Positions 8,954-17,059 of a stretch of 41,571 nt of DNA are shown here, piece by piece. A program made the translations under genes and the position numbers. Source of the DNA: JAMQKA01 sp033722415 (GTDB lineage Bacteria; Bacteroidota; Rhodothermia; Balneolales; Balneolaceae); assembly GCA_033722415.1 (NCBI GenBank), contig JAWVZC010000001.1, positions 1 through 41,571 of the forward strand, in the 5' to 3' direction. The notes beneath the pieces are model-generated. The model made no database searches and was not told the origin of the DNA. It saw only the letters and a list, made by a program, of their open reading frames with translations. Each line of letters begins with the position of its first letter. The stretch's first letter is position 1.

Positions 8954-10714
8954 TTAGTTTATTTGTACAATACTTCCTTTAATGGTGGTGCTTCCGCTGG
9001 AACTGACCTCCGCCGAGGCCGATCCCTCCGCCTTGAACCCTGCGTTGGCCTTGGCATTCACATTGGTAGCTTCCAGGTTGAGATCGCCGGTCGCCTTGAT
9101 TGTGATGTCGGCGGCACTTTCCAGCGTGATACCGTCGCTGTTCATCAGCGTGCTGTTGCCGTTTTCGTCTTCCAGCAGGATCTCTCCCTCATCATCGTTG
9201 ATCGAAACTTTTTTCCCCGAGGGCATCTCAATGGTGATCGACGGATGATCATCATTGATCAGCATCCTGATCTCTCCCCGGGTCACCCAGCCCTTCTCAT
9301 GATTGTCATCGCTGGCCGAAATCGGAGCGGGATTGGCCGCGCTGTTCAACGAACCCAGGATAATCGGCTGGTTGGGATCCCCGTGTATAAACCCGACCAC
9401 CACTTCATCGTCGATTTCGGGTCGGATGATCACCCCGCGGTTCTCACCGGCCCCGGCCGTGGCCAGTCGGGCCCATACCCCCTGCTCCTGCGTGTCGATC
9501 ATTGGCAGGCGGACCAGGATCCGTTCATCACCGTCCGGGTCCTCCTCGATCTGCGTCACCAGCCCGATCTGCAGCCCGCTGACCGAGGGCAGCATACCGG
9601 CCGCCGGGTCTTCGGAAATCGCATACTCCTCGCTAAACCATTTCGGGGAGAGGCCAAATTGCAGGTCCATGAGCCACTCCCCCTTGTAAAACTCATGCTT
9701 GATACCGCTTACAAACGTATTCCCGTTAAACCGGTCGCCCACGCCCTGCAGTTCTATAATTGAACCCGGTTTCAGTTCGGGAACCCCGCGCAGGCGGGCC
9801 CGCCCCCGGACCTTGGCCAATTCATGCCGCATCAGCTTGGAATCGGCCCACTTCTGGAGTATTTCACTCGGTATCTTGGCTCCCGACCGCAACGCCCACT
9901 CGCTGTTCTCAAGAGCTCCGGATATATCGCCGGATGTCAGGTTCCCGGGGGTGACCGGTGAAGCCGAAGCAGCATCGGTCTCACTCGGTTCTTTCTTCGA
10001 ATAGTCCCACGAAACGCTTTTGACCCCGCCGAGCTGGCTGGTTCCGTCTATTTCAGCATCGATCTCCAACAGGTTGTTGCCATATGAAACAGTAGCGGCC
10101 GGGTCCTGGGTAAAATCCGGTTCCTTGATGGCGATGGTACCCCCGTCCGCCAGGCAAAACATGCCGTTTACCTCCGCCCGGCTTATCAAGAAGTCCCAGT
10201 CGGTCGACTGGAACTGGAGCAGTTCCTTTTGGACATACCCTGTCGGGTCCGTATCGGGGGTCAGCCCGCTGTAACTGCCGATGATGGTCTCGAACACCTC
10301 GTTCTCCGCGGAATCATAGAAATAGCGGCTTTTGGGGATCGTGGTAAGCTTTACGGCAGGATCGGCGCACTCCACCATCAGGATGCTGTTGCCGTTGGCC
10401 CTCACTTTGATCGACTGCCCGGTAACAATGCCCGTGAATATGGTACTCTCCTCCGAGCGGTACCCGATCTGTATTTCAATCTCATTGCCCGGCAGAAACC
10501 AGTCTTCGCTGCTTACCTCGAACGTTTCGTCGGCGGCACTGCCGTCGAGGATCGAAAGCTTTGCTCTGGGTATCCGGTTCAGTTCATGCCAAATATCCAT
10601 GGAATAGAGCTCCACCGTGTTGGGAATCTCCTCCCCGTCAATCAGGATGGCCCAGGTGACCACCCCGCCGGCGTGTTGTCCATTTTTTATGACTTCGGTC
10701 GGAATTACAGGCAT
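8954..10714 (-). CDS. VgrG-like central spike protein (Afp8/Pvc8)
   Basis: A 586-aa spike protein of the VgrG/gp27-gp5 type. The first ~350 residues have gp27-like hub features (VELYSMDIWHELNRIPRAKL, EIQIGY, TIFTGIVTG, QSTDWDFLISRAEVNG). An OB-fold segment follows (IGLVTQIEEDPDGDERILVRLP, then GVWARLAT and VVVGFIHGDPNQPIILGSL). The C-terminal ~120 residues are a strand-repeat needle (ITIEMPSGKKVSIND, ITIKATGDLNLEATNVN, alternating short Ser/Ala-rich strands), as in spike beta-helices. It forms the trimeric spike inside the baseplate and carries the PAAR tip encoded next. Eleven nt separate it from the LysM gene. There is no C-terminal effector extension. Confidence 0.95.
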   Translation of the reverse strand: MPVIPTEVIKNGQHAGGVVTWAILIDGEEIPNTVELYSMDIWHELNRIPRAKLSILDGSAADETFEVSSEDWFLPGNEIEIQIGYRSEESTIFTGIVTGQSIKVRANGNSILMVECADPAVKLTTIPKSRYFYDSAENEVFETIIGSYSGLTPDTDPTGYVQKELLQFQSTDWDFLISRAEVNGMFCLADGGTIAIKEPDFTQDPAATVSYGNNLLEIDAEIDGTSQLGGVKSVSWDYSKKEPSETDAASASPVTPGNLTSGDISGALENSEWALRSGAKIPSEILQKWADSKLMRHELAKVRGRARLRGVPELKPGSIIELQGVGDRFNGNTFVSGIKHEFYKGEWLMDLQFGLSPKWFSEEYAISEDPAAGMLPSVSGLQIGLVTQIEEDPDGDERILVRLPMIDTQEQGVWARLATAGAGENRGVIIRPEIDDEVVVGFIHGDPNQPIILGSLNSAANPAPISASDDNHEKGWVTRGEIRMLINDDHPSITIEMPSGKKVSINDDEGEILLEDENGNSTLMNSDGITLESAADITIKATGDLNLEATNVNAKANAGFKAEGSASAEVSSSGSTTIKGSIVQIN

Positions 10715-10725
10715 ACACTAAAGAG

Positions 10726-11412
10726 TCATTTGGTTGTTTTTTCCAGCGGCGGAAATACCAGCTCGGTTCCCGGTTCCAGGTTCCTGAAGTTGGTCAGCCC
10801 GTTGATACGGGCGATCTCCATATAGTATTTGGAATCACCGTAAATGCGGTGCGTCATCAGCGGCAGGGTATCCCCCTCTTTTACCGTTCGTACGTGGGTC
10901 AGATCGGGGGAACTTTTATTCTCCTCGGCCACCCGCTTCTTGTCTTCAGTATACTTTTTAAATGTGGTTTTCAGCACGGCCCGCAACGGCAGCCCCTGCT
11001 GGCTGAACATCTTGTGCTCTATCTGCAGGCTCTGGAGCTGGCAGTCAAAAAGCAGCGTGCCCCAGATCAGCTTGAGGTAGCGCGGCCGGTGGATTTCCCC
11101 TTCCTGGTCAAGCGCCAGTTTTTTAAAATGGATGATATCCGGTGTGACCCCGACCGGGCCTGTCGAAAGATTGCCCAGTGCACCGGTGCGGTCGAGGAGG
11201 AAATCAAATTTCAGGGTGTCGGGCGAGGTGTTGTTGTAGGTAGCGGCGGCTCCCTGGGTGCCCGGCGGACTCATATCGGAGTAGTTAATCGATACGGTTT
11301 GCGTATAGTTCTCCGGGTTGATGTGTGCTTTGAACGGTGGTATCGGGGCCGGTTCGGTAAACTCCGGGTTATTGAACCCGACGATTAGCATTTTCAGTGT
11401 TTCATCCACCAT
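10726..11412 (-). CDS. LysM-containing baseplate hub protein (Afp7/Pvc7)
   Basis: A 228-aa protein with a tube-like N-terminal domain (residues ~5-155, including FKAHINPENYTQTVSINYSD and LKFDFLLDRTG) and a C-terminal LysM domain (residues ~173-222: VRTVKEGDTLPLMTHRIYGD, then WxxIAxxN-like YYMEIARINGL and PGTELVFPP). This architecture is that of T4 gp53/Afp7-type adaptors that hold the spike to the first tube ring. In this family LysM is thought to bind baseplate neighbours rather than cell wall. It starts 6 nt after the small DUF5908-like gene and lies directly before the spike gene, the canonical eCIS order. Confidence 0.92.
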   Translation of the reverse strand: MVDETLKMLIVGFNNPEFTEPAPIPPFKAHINPENYTQTVSINYSDMSPPGTQGAAATYNNTSPDTLKFDFLLDRTGALGNLSTGPVGVTPDIIHFKKLALDQEGEIHRPRYLKLIWGTLLFDCQLQSLQIEHKMFSQQGLPLRAVLKTTFKKYTEDKKRVAEENKSSPDLTHVRTVKEGDTLPLMTHRIYGDSKYYMEIARINGLTNFRNLEPGTELVFPPLEKTTK

Positions 11413-11418
11413 GACTCG

Positions 11419-11586
11419 TTACCTCTTTTTCTTATGTTCCAGCACTTCGAGCACCTTTTCGACACAGGCGTCGATTATTACGTCCCGATTATCCGAACCG
11501 TTCTGCGGTTGCAGTGCGGGTTCCCGTTCCCGCTTCGGCTCTTCAACAGTAACTTTCACCCGCATCTCCTTGATAACAACAGGCAT
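11419..11586 (-). CDS. Small CIS protein, DUF5908-like (Afp6 position)
   Basis: A short 55-aa gene (ATG at 11586, stop TAA at 11419-11421) fills the gap between the second tube gene and the LysM gene. The product begins MPVVIKEMRVKVTVEE and ends in a charged helix (DACVEKVLEVLEHKKKR). The PVVIKEM/IKVTV start and the Lys-rich helical tail are typical of the DUF5908 family, which occurs almost only in CIS operons between tube and LysM genes. Spacing is 10 nt on its 5' side and 6 nt on its 3' side. The role of this family is poorly known. Recognition rests on motif memory plus exact syntenic position. Confidence 0.85.
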   Translation of the reverse strand: MPVVIKEMRVKVTVEEPKREREPALQPQNGSDNRDVIIDACVEKVLEVLEHKKKR

Positions 11587-11596
11587 GAGTACTCCG

Positions 11597-12040
11597 TTAG
11601 GTATTAATTGAGAATGAGCGATAATGCAGCTCCAGGGTTTCGATGGCGATGGCGTTCTGCTCGGCGTCGAAGTCGGAAATACTCCACTTTTTCGGCCAGG
11701 CGTGTACCACGTTCCAGCTGATCAGCGGTTCCGAGTTCTCATTCAGCAGGATAATGTCGATCGTAGCCGGCTGCACCTGCATGCTTTCAAACGTGTCGGT
11801 AAACCAGCTGATCAGCTCCGAATCACTGACCAATCCCCGTTTAAGAGTGAGATCGGTATAGTTGGCCCGGATCGGCACCACATGCTCGAACCGGTTCTCC
11901 CCGCCCTCCTTGAACGTCTCGGTCTTGACCTCGGCACCCAGCCCCGATACCGACTGAAACTGCGTGTCGATGGCACTGTCTCCGATGCCATTGAAGGATA
12001 CGAGGTAATGAAAACTGACCGGGGGATAACTGGTTGCCAT
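11597..12040 (-). CDS. CIS inner tube protein 2 (gp19/Hcp-like family)
   Basis: A 147-aa protein of the phage tail tube (T4 gp19) family. Conserved features are FHYLVSFNGIGDSAIDTQFQSVSGLGAEV at the N-terminus, the central LTLKRGLVSDSELISWF, and the C-terminal VVHAWPKKWSISDFDA with AIETLELHYRSF. Such proteins stack as hexameric rings to form the inner tube. It shares only family-level similarity with the tube gene before it; eCIS often have a main tube protein plus a variant that starts the tube at the baseplate. Its ATG shares one base with the upstream stop (TGATG). Being nearer the baseplate genes, it is a candidate for the initiating ring; this is inference. Confidence 0.93.
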   Translation of the reverse strand: MATSYPPVSFHYLVSFNGIGDSAIDTQFQSVSGLGAEVKTETFKEGGENRFEHVVPIRANYTDLTLKRGLVSDSELISWFTDTFESMQVQPATIDIILLNENSEPLISWNVVHAWPKKWSISDFDAEQNAIAIETLELHYRSFSINT

Positions 12041-12471
12041 CAGCGATACTCGATGGTTAAGCCTTCATGTGCCAGTTCCATCGATTCGATCGCCACCTCG
12101 TTGCCGTCGGCTTTGAGATCGGTGGATTCCACTTTTACCGGCCACGCGTTTTTCACCTTCCACACGACGAGCGGCTCGTGGCTCTCGTTGAGCAGGGATA
12201 TGGTGATGTCACGACGCTCAATGGTATTGAGGCTGACCGTATTCCACCATTCGTAATACTCGTTGTCGCTCTGGAACGAACCCCGTTTCAGGGTGATATT
12301 GCCGTACTTCTGCATGCCCGGCATCTTAATCTTGCTGAATTCCGGGCTGGCGCCGTGACGATACTCGATCGGCTCTGTCTCGACATTCAGGCCCGAGACC
12401 TCGGTAAACCCGATTTTGGTGCCGCCCCATTCTACCTGGAAGTGAAACTTTACTAATGGATAATCATTCAT
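12040..12471 (-). CDS. CIS inner tube protein 1 (gp19/Hcp-like family)
   Basis: A 143-aa tail tube family protein. It opens with YPLVKFHFQVEWGGTKIGFTEVSGLNVETEPIEYRHG, the classic gp19-like start with an F-x-E-V-S-G-L motif, followed by the pattern NITLKRGSFQSDNEYYEWW and the C-terminal VWKVKNAWPVKVESTDLKADGNEVAIESMELAHEGL. Length matches single-domain CIS tube proteins. It follows the second sheath gene after 28 nt and runs into the second tube gene through a one-base TGATG overlap. As the first tube gene after the sheath, it may be the main tube subunit. Confidence 0.94.
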   Translation of the reverse strand: MNDYPLVKFHFQVEWGGTKIGFTEVSGLNVETEPIEYRHGASPEFSKIKMPGMQKYGNITLKRGSFQSDNEYYEWWNTVSLNTIERRDITISLLNESHEPLVVWKVKNAWPVKVESTDLKADGNEVAIESMELAHEGLTIEYR

Positions 12472-12499
12472 GATGCTTGGATTTTTACATTATTGGAGA

Positions 12500-14251
12500 T
12501 TAGGATTCGAGCATTTTGTGGGAAAAACGAAGGATGATGAATTCGGCCGGACGCACTACCGCCATGCCGATCTCTACAATCATGCGGCCTTCCAGTACAT
12601 CCTGCTGAGTCATGGTTTCGCCAAGGCCCACCTTCACATAAAAGGCCTGCTCCGGCTTCGATCCCATCAGGGCACCGGCCCGCCACTGGAGTACCAGGAA
12701 GTTTTCGATCATCGCCTTCACTTTTACCCAGGTGTTGGCGTCGTTGGGTTCAAAGACAAACGGTTCGGTGGCTTTCTTGACCGACTCCTCCACCATGTTG
12801 AAAAATCGTCGTACCGACAGGTAGCGCCACTCGTTGCTGTTGCCGTCGAGCGTGCGGGCACCCCATACCAGGGTTCCCTTGCCGGTGAACGACCGGATCA
12901 CATTGATCGACTTGCCGGTGGTGTGCACGTTGAAATCGTCGTTCTCCTCCATCGTAAGCTTTTCGGTGGGCCCGGATACCTGGTTAATACTGACGTTGGC
13001 GGGTGATTTCCAGACCCCACGGTCCTCATCCACTTTTGCATAGATACCGGCCATGGTGGAGGAGGGCGGCATCGTAATGCGCAGTTCCCCGAGCAGGCGA
13101 TTCAATTCTATGGTAAACTCGTTGGTAAAGTAGTCCGCGATATTGCTGTTTCGGGCGCTTCCAATCTGGGTTTCCGTGTTCACCTGGGCCAGAATGTCGG
13201 TCATCGCCGTTTCGAGATCTTCGACCACGGTCCCCAGGTCATCGAGTGCCTGGTCCAGGTCGCCATTGCTTGTGGAATTGTTGTAGGTGCCCGATTTGAC
13301 GGATTCGTAGTCTGCCGTCGCATCGTCATATTCTGTTGATGTGAAGGTATCATCCACCACCAGGTCCAGGGCATTGGTTACCAGTGTGACCGCTTTATCA
13401 GCACTGCTCAGCGCGATGGTGATCTGTCGCAATTTTTCATCCTTGACGCCCGCCTTGCCGGCAGTCTCCGCATCTTCCACCGCCTGCTTTGCGTCTGAAA
13501 ACTGCTCCTGTAGGTCCAACACGGTGGACAGGGTTTTCACATTATCAAGTGCTAACCCTTCAAAAGCGTCTGTTGGACTGTGGGTGAAGGTAATACCGCT
13601 GTCCTCGTACGTGTACGGAATCGACGTGTTCAGGTGCGGGTAGTACGCGGCCCCGTAACTCAGGTTGGAAGTTCCGATGCCGGTTCGAAAACCGCTGCCG
13701 TCGGTATCTTCACTGCGCACATCAAAGATGCCGAACCGATCCTTGAGGTCGGCACACTGCATCAGCACATCCTTGTAGAGATCGTACTGCTCGTTGGAAA
13801 GCAGCCGGATCGCCTCCGGGATCACGATCAGGGTCACCTCGTCGACCTTTCGGATCTTGTCGAGGCCGCCTTTCAGTTCGTTGTAATCGCCCAGGTCGTC
13901 AAGGCTGGGCATGGTATCGTAGTTCCCGACGGAAACGATGTAACAGGGACCGCCGCCGTTCCCGAAAAACATGCGCAGGGCATGATGCATCAGGTAGGGA
14001 GACTCGCCACCGCTGGGACTGACCGACTGCGGCAGGTATGGCTCGGTATCCGACAGCGTCACCTCAAACGCCTGGGGATGTGCCTCCCCGAAATGCTCCT
14101 CGTATTCCAGCAGCGAGGTGATTTTTGTCGGTTCTTTCGGGCCTTTTTCGGTATACCCGATAAAGGCGGGAATCGCCGTTTCTACCTGGGCCACGGATGG
14201 TGGGAAAATCGAGATCTCCTCGACATAAACCCCCGGTGTTTTATAACTCAT
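12500..14251 (-). CDS. CIS contractile sheath protein 2, with extra helical insertion
   Basis: A 583-aa tail sheath protein. The N-terminus (YKTPGVYVEEISIFPPSV, AIPAFIGYTEKGP) and C-terminus (QWRAGALMGSKPEQAFYVKV, EGRMIVEIGMAVVRPAEFII) are standard sheath handshake and core elements. Compared with its neighbour paralogue it carries an extra segment at roughly residues 220-370 that looks alpha-helical and coiled-coil prone (LQEQFSDAKQAVEDAE, LDQALDDLGTVVEDLETAM) and is rich in D, T and S. The last 119 residues differ from those of the paralogue at only about 8 positions. The insertion most likely forms an outward-facing sheath domain; that is inferred from where sheath insertions map in other CIS. 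Confidence 0.95.
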   Translation of the reverse strand: MSYKTPGVYVEEISIFPPSVAQVETAIPAFIGYTEKGPKEPTKITSLLEYEEHFGEAHPQAFEVTLSDTEPYLPQSVSPSGGESPYLMHHALRMFFGNGGGPCYIVSVGNYDTMPSLDDLGDYNELKGGLDKIRKVDEVTLIVIPEAIRLLSNEQYDLYKDVLMQCADLKDRFGIFDVRSEDTDGSGFRTGIGTSNLSYGAAYYPHLNTSIPYTYEDSGITFTHSPTDAFEGLALDNVKTLSTVLDLQEQFSDAKQAVEDAETAGKAGVKDEKLRQITIALSSADKAVTLVTNALDLVVDDTFTSTEYDDATADYESVKSGTYNNSTSNGDLDQALDDLGTVVEDLETAMTDILAQVNTETQIGSARNSNIADYFTNEFTIELNRLLGELRITMPPSSTMAGIYAKVDEDRGVWKSPANVSINQVSGPTEKLTMEENDDFNVHTTGKSINVIRSFTGKGTLVWGARTLDGNSNEWRYLSVRRFFNMVEESVKKATEPFVFEPNDANTWVKVKAMIENFLVLQWRAGALMGSKPEQAFYVKVGLGETMTQQDVLEGRMIVEIGMAVVRPAEFIILRFSHKMLES

Positions 14252-14276
14252 AGCAACTCTCGTTTAATAATTCAGG

Positions 14277-15683
14277 TTATGATTCGATCATTTTATGGGA
14301 AAAACGGAGAATGATAAATTCAGCCGGGCGGACTACAGCCATTCCGATCTCCACGATCATGCGTCCCTCCAGCACATCCTGCTGGGTCATGGTTTCACCG
14401 AGGCCCACTTTCACGTAGAAGGCCTGTTCCGGCTTCGATCCCATAAGGGCACCCGCTCTCCACTGTATTGTCAGGAAGTTTTCGATCATCGCCTTCACCT
14501 TCACCCAGGTATTGGCGTCGTTCGGTTCAAAGACAAACTGCCCTGAGGCTTTCTTCGTGGACTCCTCCACCATATTGAAGAAGCGTCGAACCGACACGTA
14601 CCGCCACTCGTTGCTGTTGCCGTCCAGTGTTCGAGCTCCCCAGATGAGGGTTCCCTTGCCGCTGAACTTTCGGATGGCGTTGATCGATTTTCCGGTATCG
14701 CTGACGTTGAGTCCGTCCTGCTCACTCCGTTCCATCGAAACCGTCGGTCTGGTCACCCGGTTGAGCGACACATTAGCCGGAGATTTCCAAACACCACGGT
14801 TGTTGTCGACCATGGCGTAGGCACCGGCTACAGCCGCACTCGGGGGCAGCACCAGCCTGACATCCTCGATCATCTTGCGAATGTCGTAGTATTTCTGGCG
14901 ATCCGCGCCGTTATTGGCGTGAAACAGTGACTCATTCTCTTTCGACGGGTCATCGTTTATCGTTTCGTCGGTATGGCGCAGCACCATCGGCGTTCCGTCA
15001 TTATTAACTGAAATTTCCTCCTCGTTGTACTGGTGAACAAGGCTGGTATTCAGGTTCGGGTAGTACGCCGCCCCATACATCAGATTGTTGGTGCCGATGT
15101 TGTTACGAAAAGTTTCGGCAGCGTCCCCGACCGGATCGATACTTGAAGGGGAAGCCGGCTTAACGTCGCAAATGGTAAAACGGTCGCCCAGCTCGGCGCA
15201 CTGGCTCATGGCGTCCACGTATAACCCGTGGTAATCGGTGTCATTCCCAATCTCCGCCGCATCGGGGAAGAGGATCAGCGTTGGCTCATCCTCTTTTTTG
15301 AGCGGTGCCAGGGCATCGGTGAAATCCGAGGGTGTAATGGAGGGACTGCTCTGGTACTCCCCGGCCGATATGATGTAACACGGACCGCCCCCATTCGAGA
15401 AGTAGAGGTCCAGCATGTAGTACATTTTGTAGACCGGTGTGGCCGGGATACCGGAACCGGCCGTAACGTTGCCGGAACTGTCGATCGAAAAATCGGGCAG
15501 TTCTTTGGAGGGGCCCCCGAAGATCGAAATATACTCCACCAGTGAATCGATCTTGGTCGGTTCGTCGGGGCCTTTTTCGGTGTAACCGATAAAGGCGGGA
15601 ATGGCTGTTTCCACCGGTACCACCGATGGTGGAAACAGGGATATCTCTTCAATATAAACGCCGGGTGTTTTGTAGGTTGCCAT
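14277..15683 (-). CDS. CIS contractile sheath protein 1
   Basis: A 468-aa tail sheath protein starting ATYKTPGVYIEEISLFPPSV and ending in VVRPAEFIILRFSHKMIES. It has the usual sheath plan: an N-terminal linker strand, a domain with a GGGPCYI motif near residue ~97, and a C-terminal core with the extended linker used in handshake contacts between layers. Sheaths surround the tube and contract to drive it outwards. It begins 8 nt after the unknown 262-aa gene and ends 25 nt before the second sheath gene. It lacks the long helical insertion of that paralogue, so the two may play different roles, for example main sheath versus baseplate-proximal ring. Confidence 0.95.
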   Translation of the reverse strand: MATYKTPGVYIEEISLFPPSVVPVETAIPAFIGYTEKGPDEPTKIDSLVEYISIFGGPSKELPDFSIDSSGNVTAGSGIPATPVYKMYYMLDLYFSNGGGPCYIISAGEYQSSPSITPSDFTDALAPLKKEDEPTLILFPDAAEIGNDTDYHGLYVDAMSQCAELGDRFTICDVKPASPSSIDPVGDAAETFRNNIGTNNLMYGAAYYPNLNTSLVHQYNEEEISVNNDGTPMVLRHTDETINDDPSKENESLFHANNGADRQKYYDIRKMIEDVRLVLPPSAAVAGAYAMVDNNRGVWKSPANVSLNRVTRPTVSMERSEQDGLNVSDTGKSINAIRKFSGKGTLIWGARTLDGNSNEWRYVSVRRFFNMVEESTKKASGQFVFEPNDANTWVKVKAMIENFLTIQWRAGALMGSKPEQAFYVKVGLGETMTQQDVLEGRMIVEIGMAVVRPAEFIILRFSHKMIES

Positions 15684-15691
15684 GACGAGTA

Positions 15692-16480
15692 CTATTTAGG
15701 CTTGAAAGTTATGGTGTATTGCTGCCCGGTGTCGGGATCAGCAACGGTATTCTGGGCGGTTTCCCAGTAGATATCGATTACGCCCCGGGCAGATTTTTTG
15801 CCGAGTTCGTCGTTCAGGTAGACATTACGATCCGGGGGCGGATCGGTATCCGCCTGCAGCAGGTAGGGGCCGGGCTGACCGATATAATCCTCCTCCATGT
15901 CCACCGAGTTGATGGTAGTAGTGATGAAATCTCCCCCCGAATCTTTGTTGACGGTAACACTCTGGGTAATTGCGGGATCCAGCTTGTTTGTCAATTGATA
16001 GGTATTCGGGACGGTTCCCACTGCGGAGTCGTAGACCTTGAAGGTTTGCCGGTAAAGCCGATAGGTATCGCTGCTGTCGACCGTAGCGGAAACGGCGGGA
16101 CCGTCATCGGCCAGTGAAGCCGGGCTGGCGGTGATAACTGCTCCCCCGGAATCAAGGTTATCGAAATAGAGGCCCGCCTGGTACACGGTGGGATCGGCCG
16201 GACCCGTCTTTTCCAGGCCGTACCTGCTGAAGAAGCCGGAATCGGGCAGGTGGAATCCAAATGAAAACCGAACCCGCTCGCTAATGGGAATCATCGGGGT
16301 TTCCGAATAATAGACACTAAAACCGGAGGTGATCGCCCGAAATACCAAATTGTAGTTGTCCAGCAATATTTGACAATCTTCTGTCGGGAAAAAGCGGAAG
16401 CCCCCGATCGGTTCTCCGGCACCATTCTCCTTCTCCATCTGGACGCTGAAAAACCGGCTGTATTTGATGATAAATCCCAT
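15692..16480 (-). CDS. Unknown CIS-cluster protein between cap and sheath
   Basis: A 262-aa protein with no domain I can name. It begins GFIIKYSRFFSVQMEKENG and has a beta-rich composition with many short T/S/D/G-rich strands, a central Pro/Ala segment, and a C-terminus DIYWETAQNTVADPDTGQQY. No signal peptide, transmembrane segment or cysteine cluster is seen. It sits 27 nt after the cap gene and 8 nt before the first sheath gene, so it is very probably expressed and assembled with the particle. I recall a gene in this slot in other Bacteroidota CIS clusters, but its function is not known to me. A structural role near the cap end is a guess from position. Confidence 0.85.
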   Translation of the reverse strand: MGFIIKYSRFFSVQMEKENGAGEPIGGFRFFPTEDCQILLDNYNLVFRAITSGFSVYYSETPMIPISERVRFSFGFHLPDSGFFSRYGLEKTGPADPTVYQAGLYFDNLDSGGAVITASPASLADDGPAVSATVDSSDTYRLYRQTFKVYDSAVGTVPNTYQLTNKLDPAITQSVTVNKDSGGDFITTTINSVDMEEDYIGQPGPYLLQADTDPPPDRNVYLNDELGKKSARGVIDIYWETAQNTVADPDTGQQYTITFKPK

Positions 16481-16507
16481 ACGGTGTGTTCGGTAGTCAG
16501 TTAACAG

Positions 16508-17059
16508 TTACAGTATCCCGGAATCGAGCTGAATCGTATCGATTTCCGGTCCTTCGACCTCTTCGTCCGGCTGAATCTTGACCAGGCGGATCTTGTACAG
16601 CAGCGAAGGATAGTGGGTGCCCCCGGAGATACTCCAGATATGGTTAAGCTGTTCGAAATTCATCTCCTGCAGGTCCAGAATCAGCTTGTGCAATCCGGCG
16701 GGAAACGGGTTGGCTGCTCGTTCGTTTTCGGCGGTAAACCACCGCTTACCCTGGAAAAAGTCCACGGTTTCGGCAAGGCGCTGCAGACTGGTACCATAAT
16801 CTTCGAACTCAAAGGCCATCAGGGTGTTAATGTTCAGGTAGACCGGCGGTTCCTTGTACATCAGCTGGTTGTTTTTCCGAACGTAGTGCGGGGTGTTCTT
16901 AAGGGTGCGCTCCTCCTCTGCATTCAGCAGTGAAATAACCAGGCCCTGTGCTTTCTTCTCCTGAATCTTGCTGATGTTGTCGATCAGCACGTCCGATATA
17001 CCGAGCCCCAACCCGAAAGCCAGCTCCTCCCTGACATAATCCAGCGCCTGTTTTATCAT
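16508..17059 (-). CDS. CIS tail terminator/cap protein (DUF4255, Afp16/Pvc16)
   Basis: A 183-aa DUF4255-family protein, the family of Afp16/Pvc16 that caps tube and sheath and sets the end of polymerisation. Visible features are the start MIKQALDYVREELAFGLGL, the central VSLLNAEEERTLKN-like block (VISLLNAEEERTLKNTPHY), VYLNINTLMAFEF, and the end HYPSLLYKIRLVKIQPDE. Length matches the family. It is the first gene of the CIS operon, starting at 17059 after a 378-bp leader with no other gene in this orientation until the AraC-like regulator. The ribosome site is weak, as is common in this phylum. Confidence 0.92.
   Translation of the reverse strand: MIKQALDYVREELAFGLGLGISDVLIDNISKIQEKKAQGLVISLLNAEEERTLKNTPHYVRKNNQLMYKEPPVYLNINTLMAFEFEDYGTSLQRLAETVDFFQGKRWFTAENERAANPFPAGLHKLILDLQEMNFEQLNHIWSISGGTHYPSLLYKIRLVKIQPDEEVEGPEIDTIQLDSGIL

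Noticed and set aside
8672..9763. A 363-codon plus-strand open frame
   Set aside because: It lies opposite the PAAR and VgrG-like genes, has no family features, and its codons mirror the minus-strand genes.
13580..14314. A 244-codon plus-strand open frame
   Set aside because: It is antisense to the sheath genes and low in recognisable motifs; many such antisense frames exist across the CIS genes.
1..17059. Type VI secretion system or prophage
   Set aside because: No TssJLM membrane complex, ClpV, terminase, portal or capsid genes are in the window; the DUF4255 cap, DUF5908 and LysM genes fit an eCIS.
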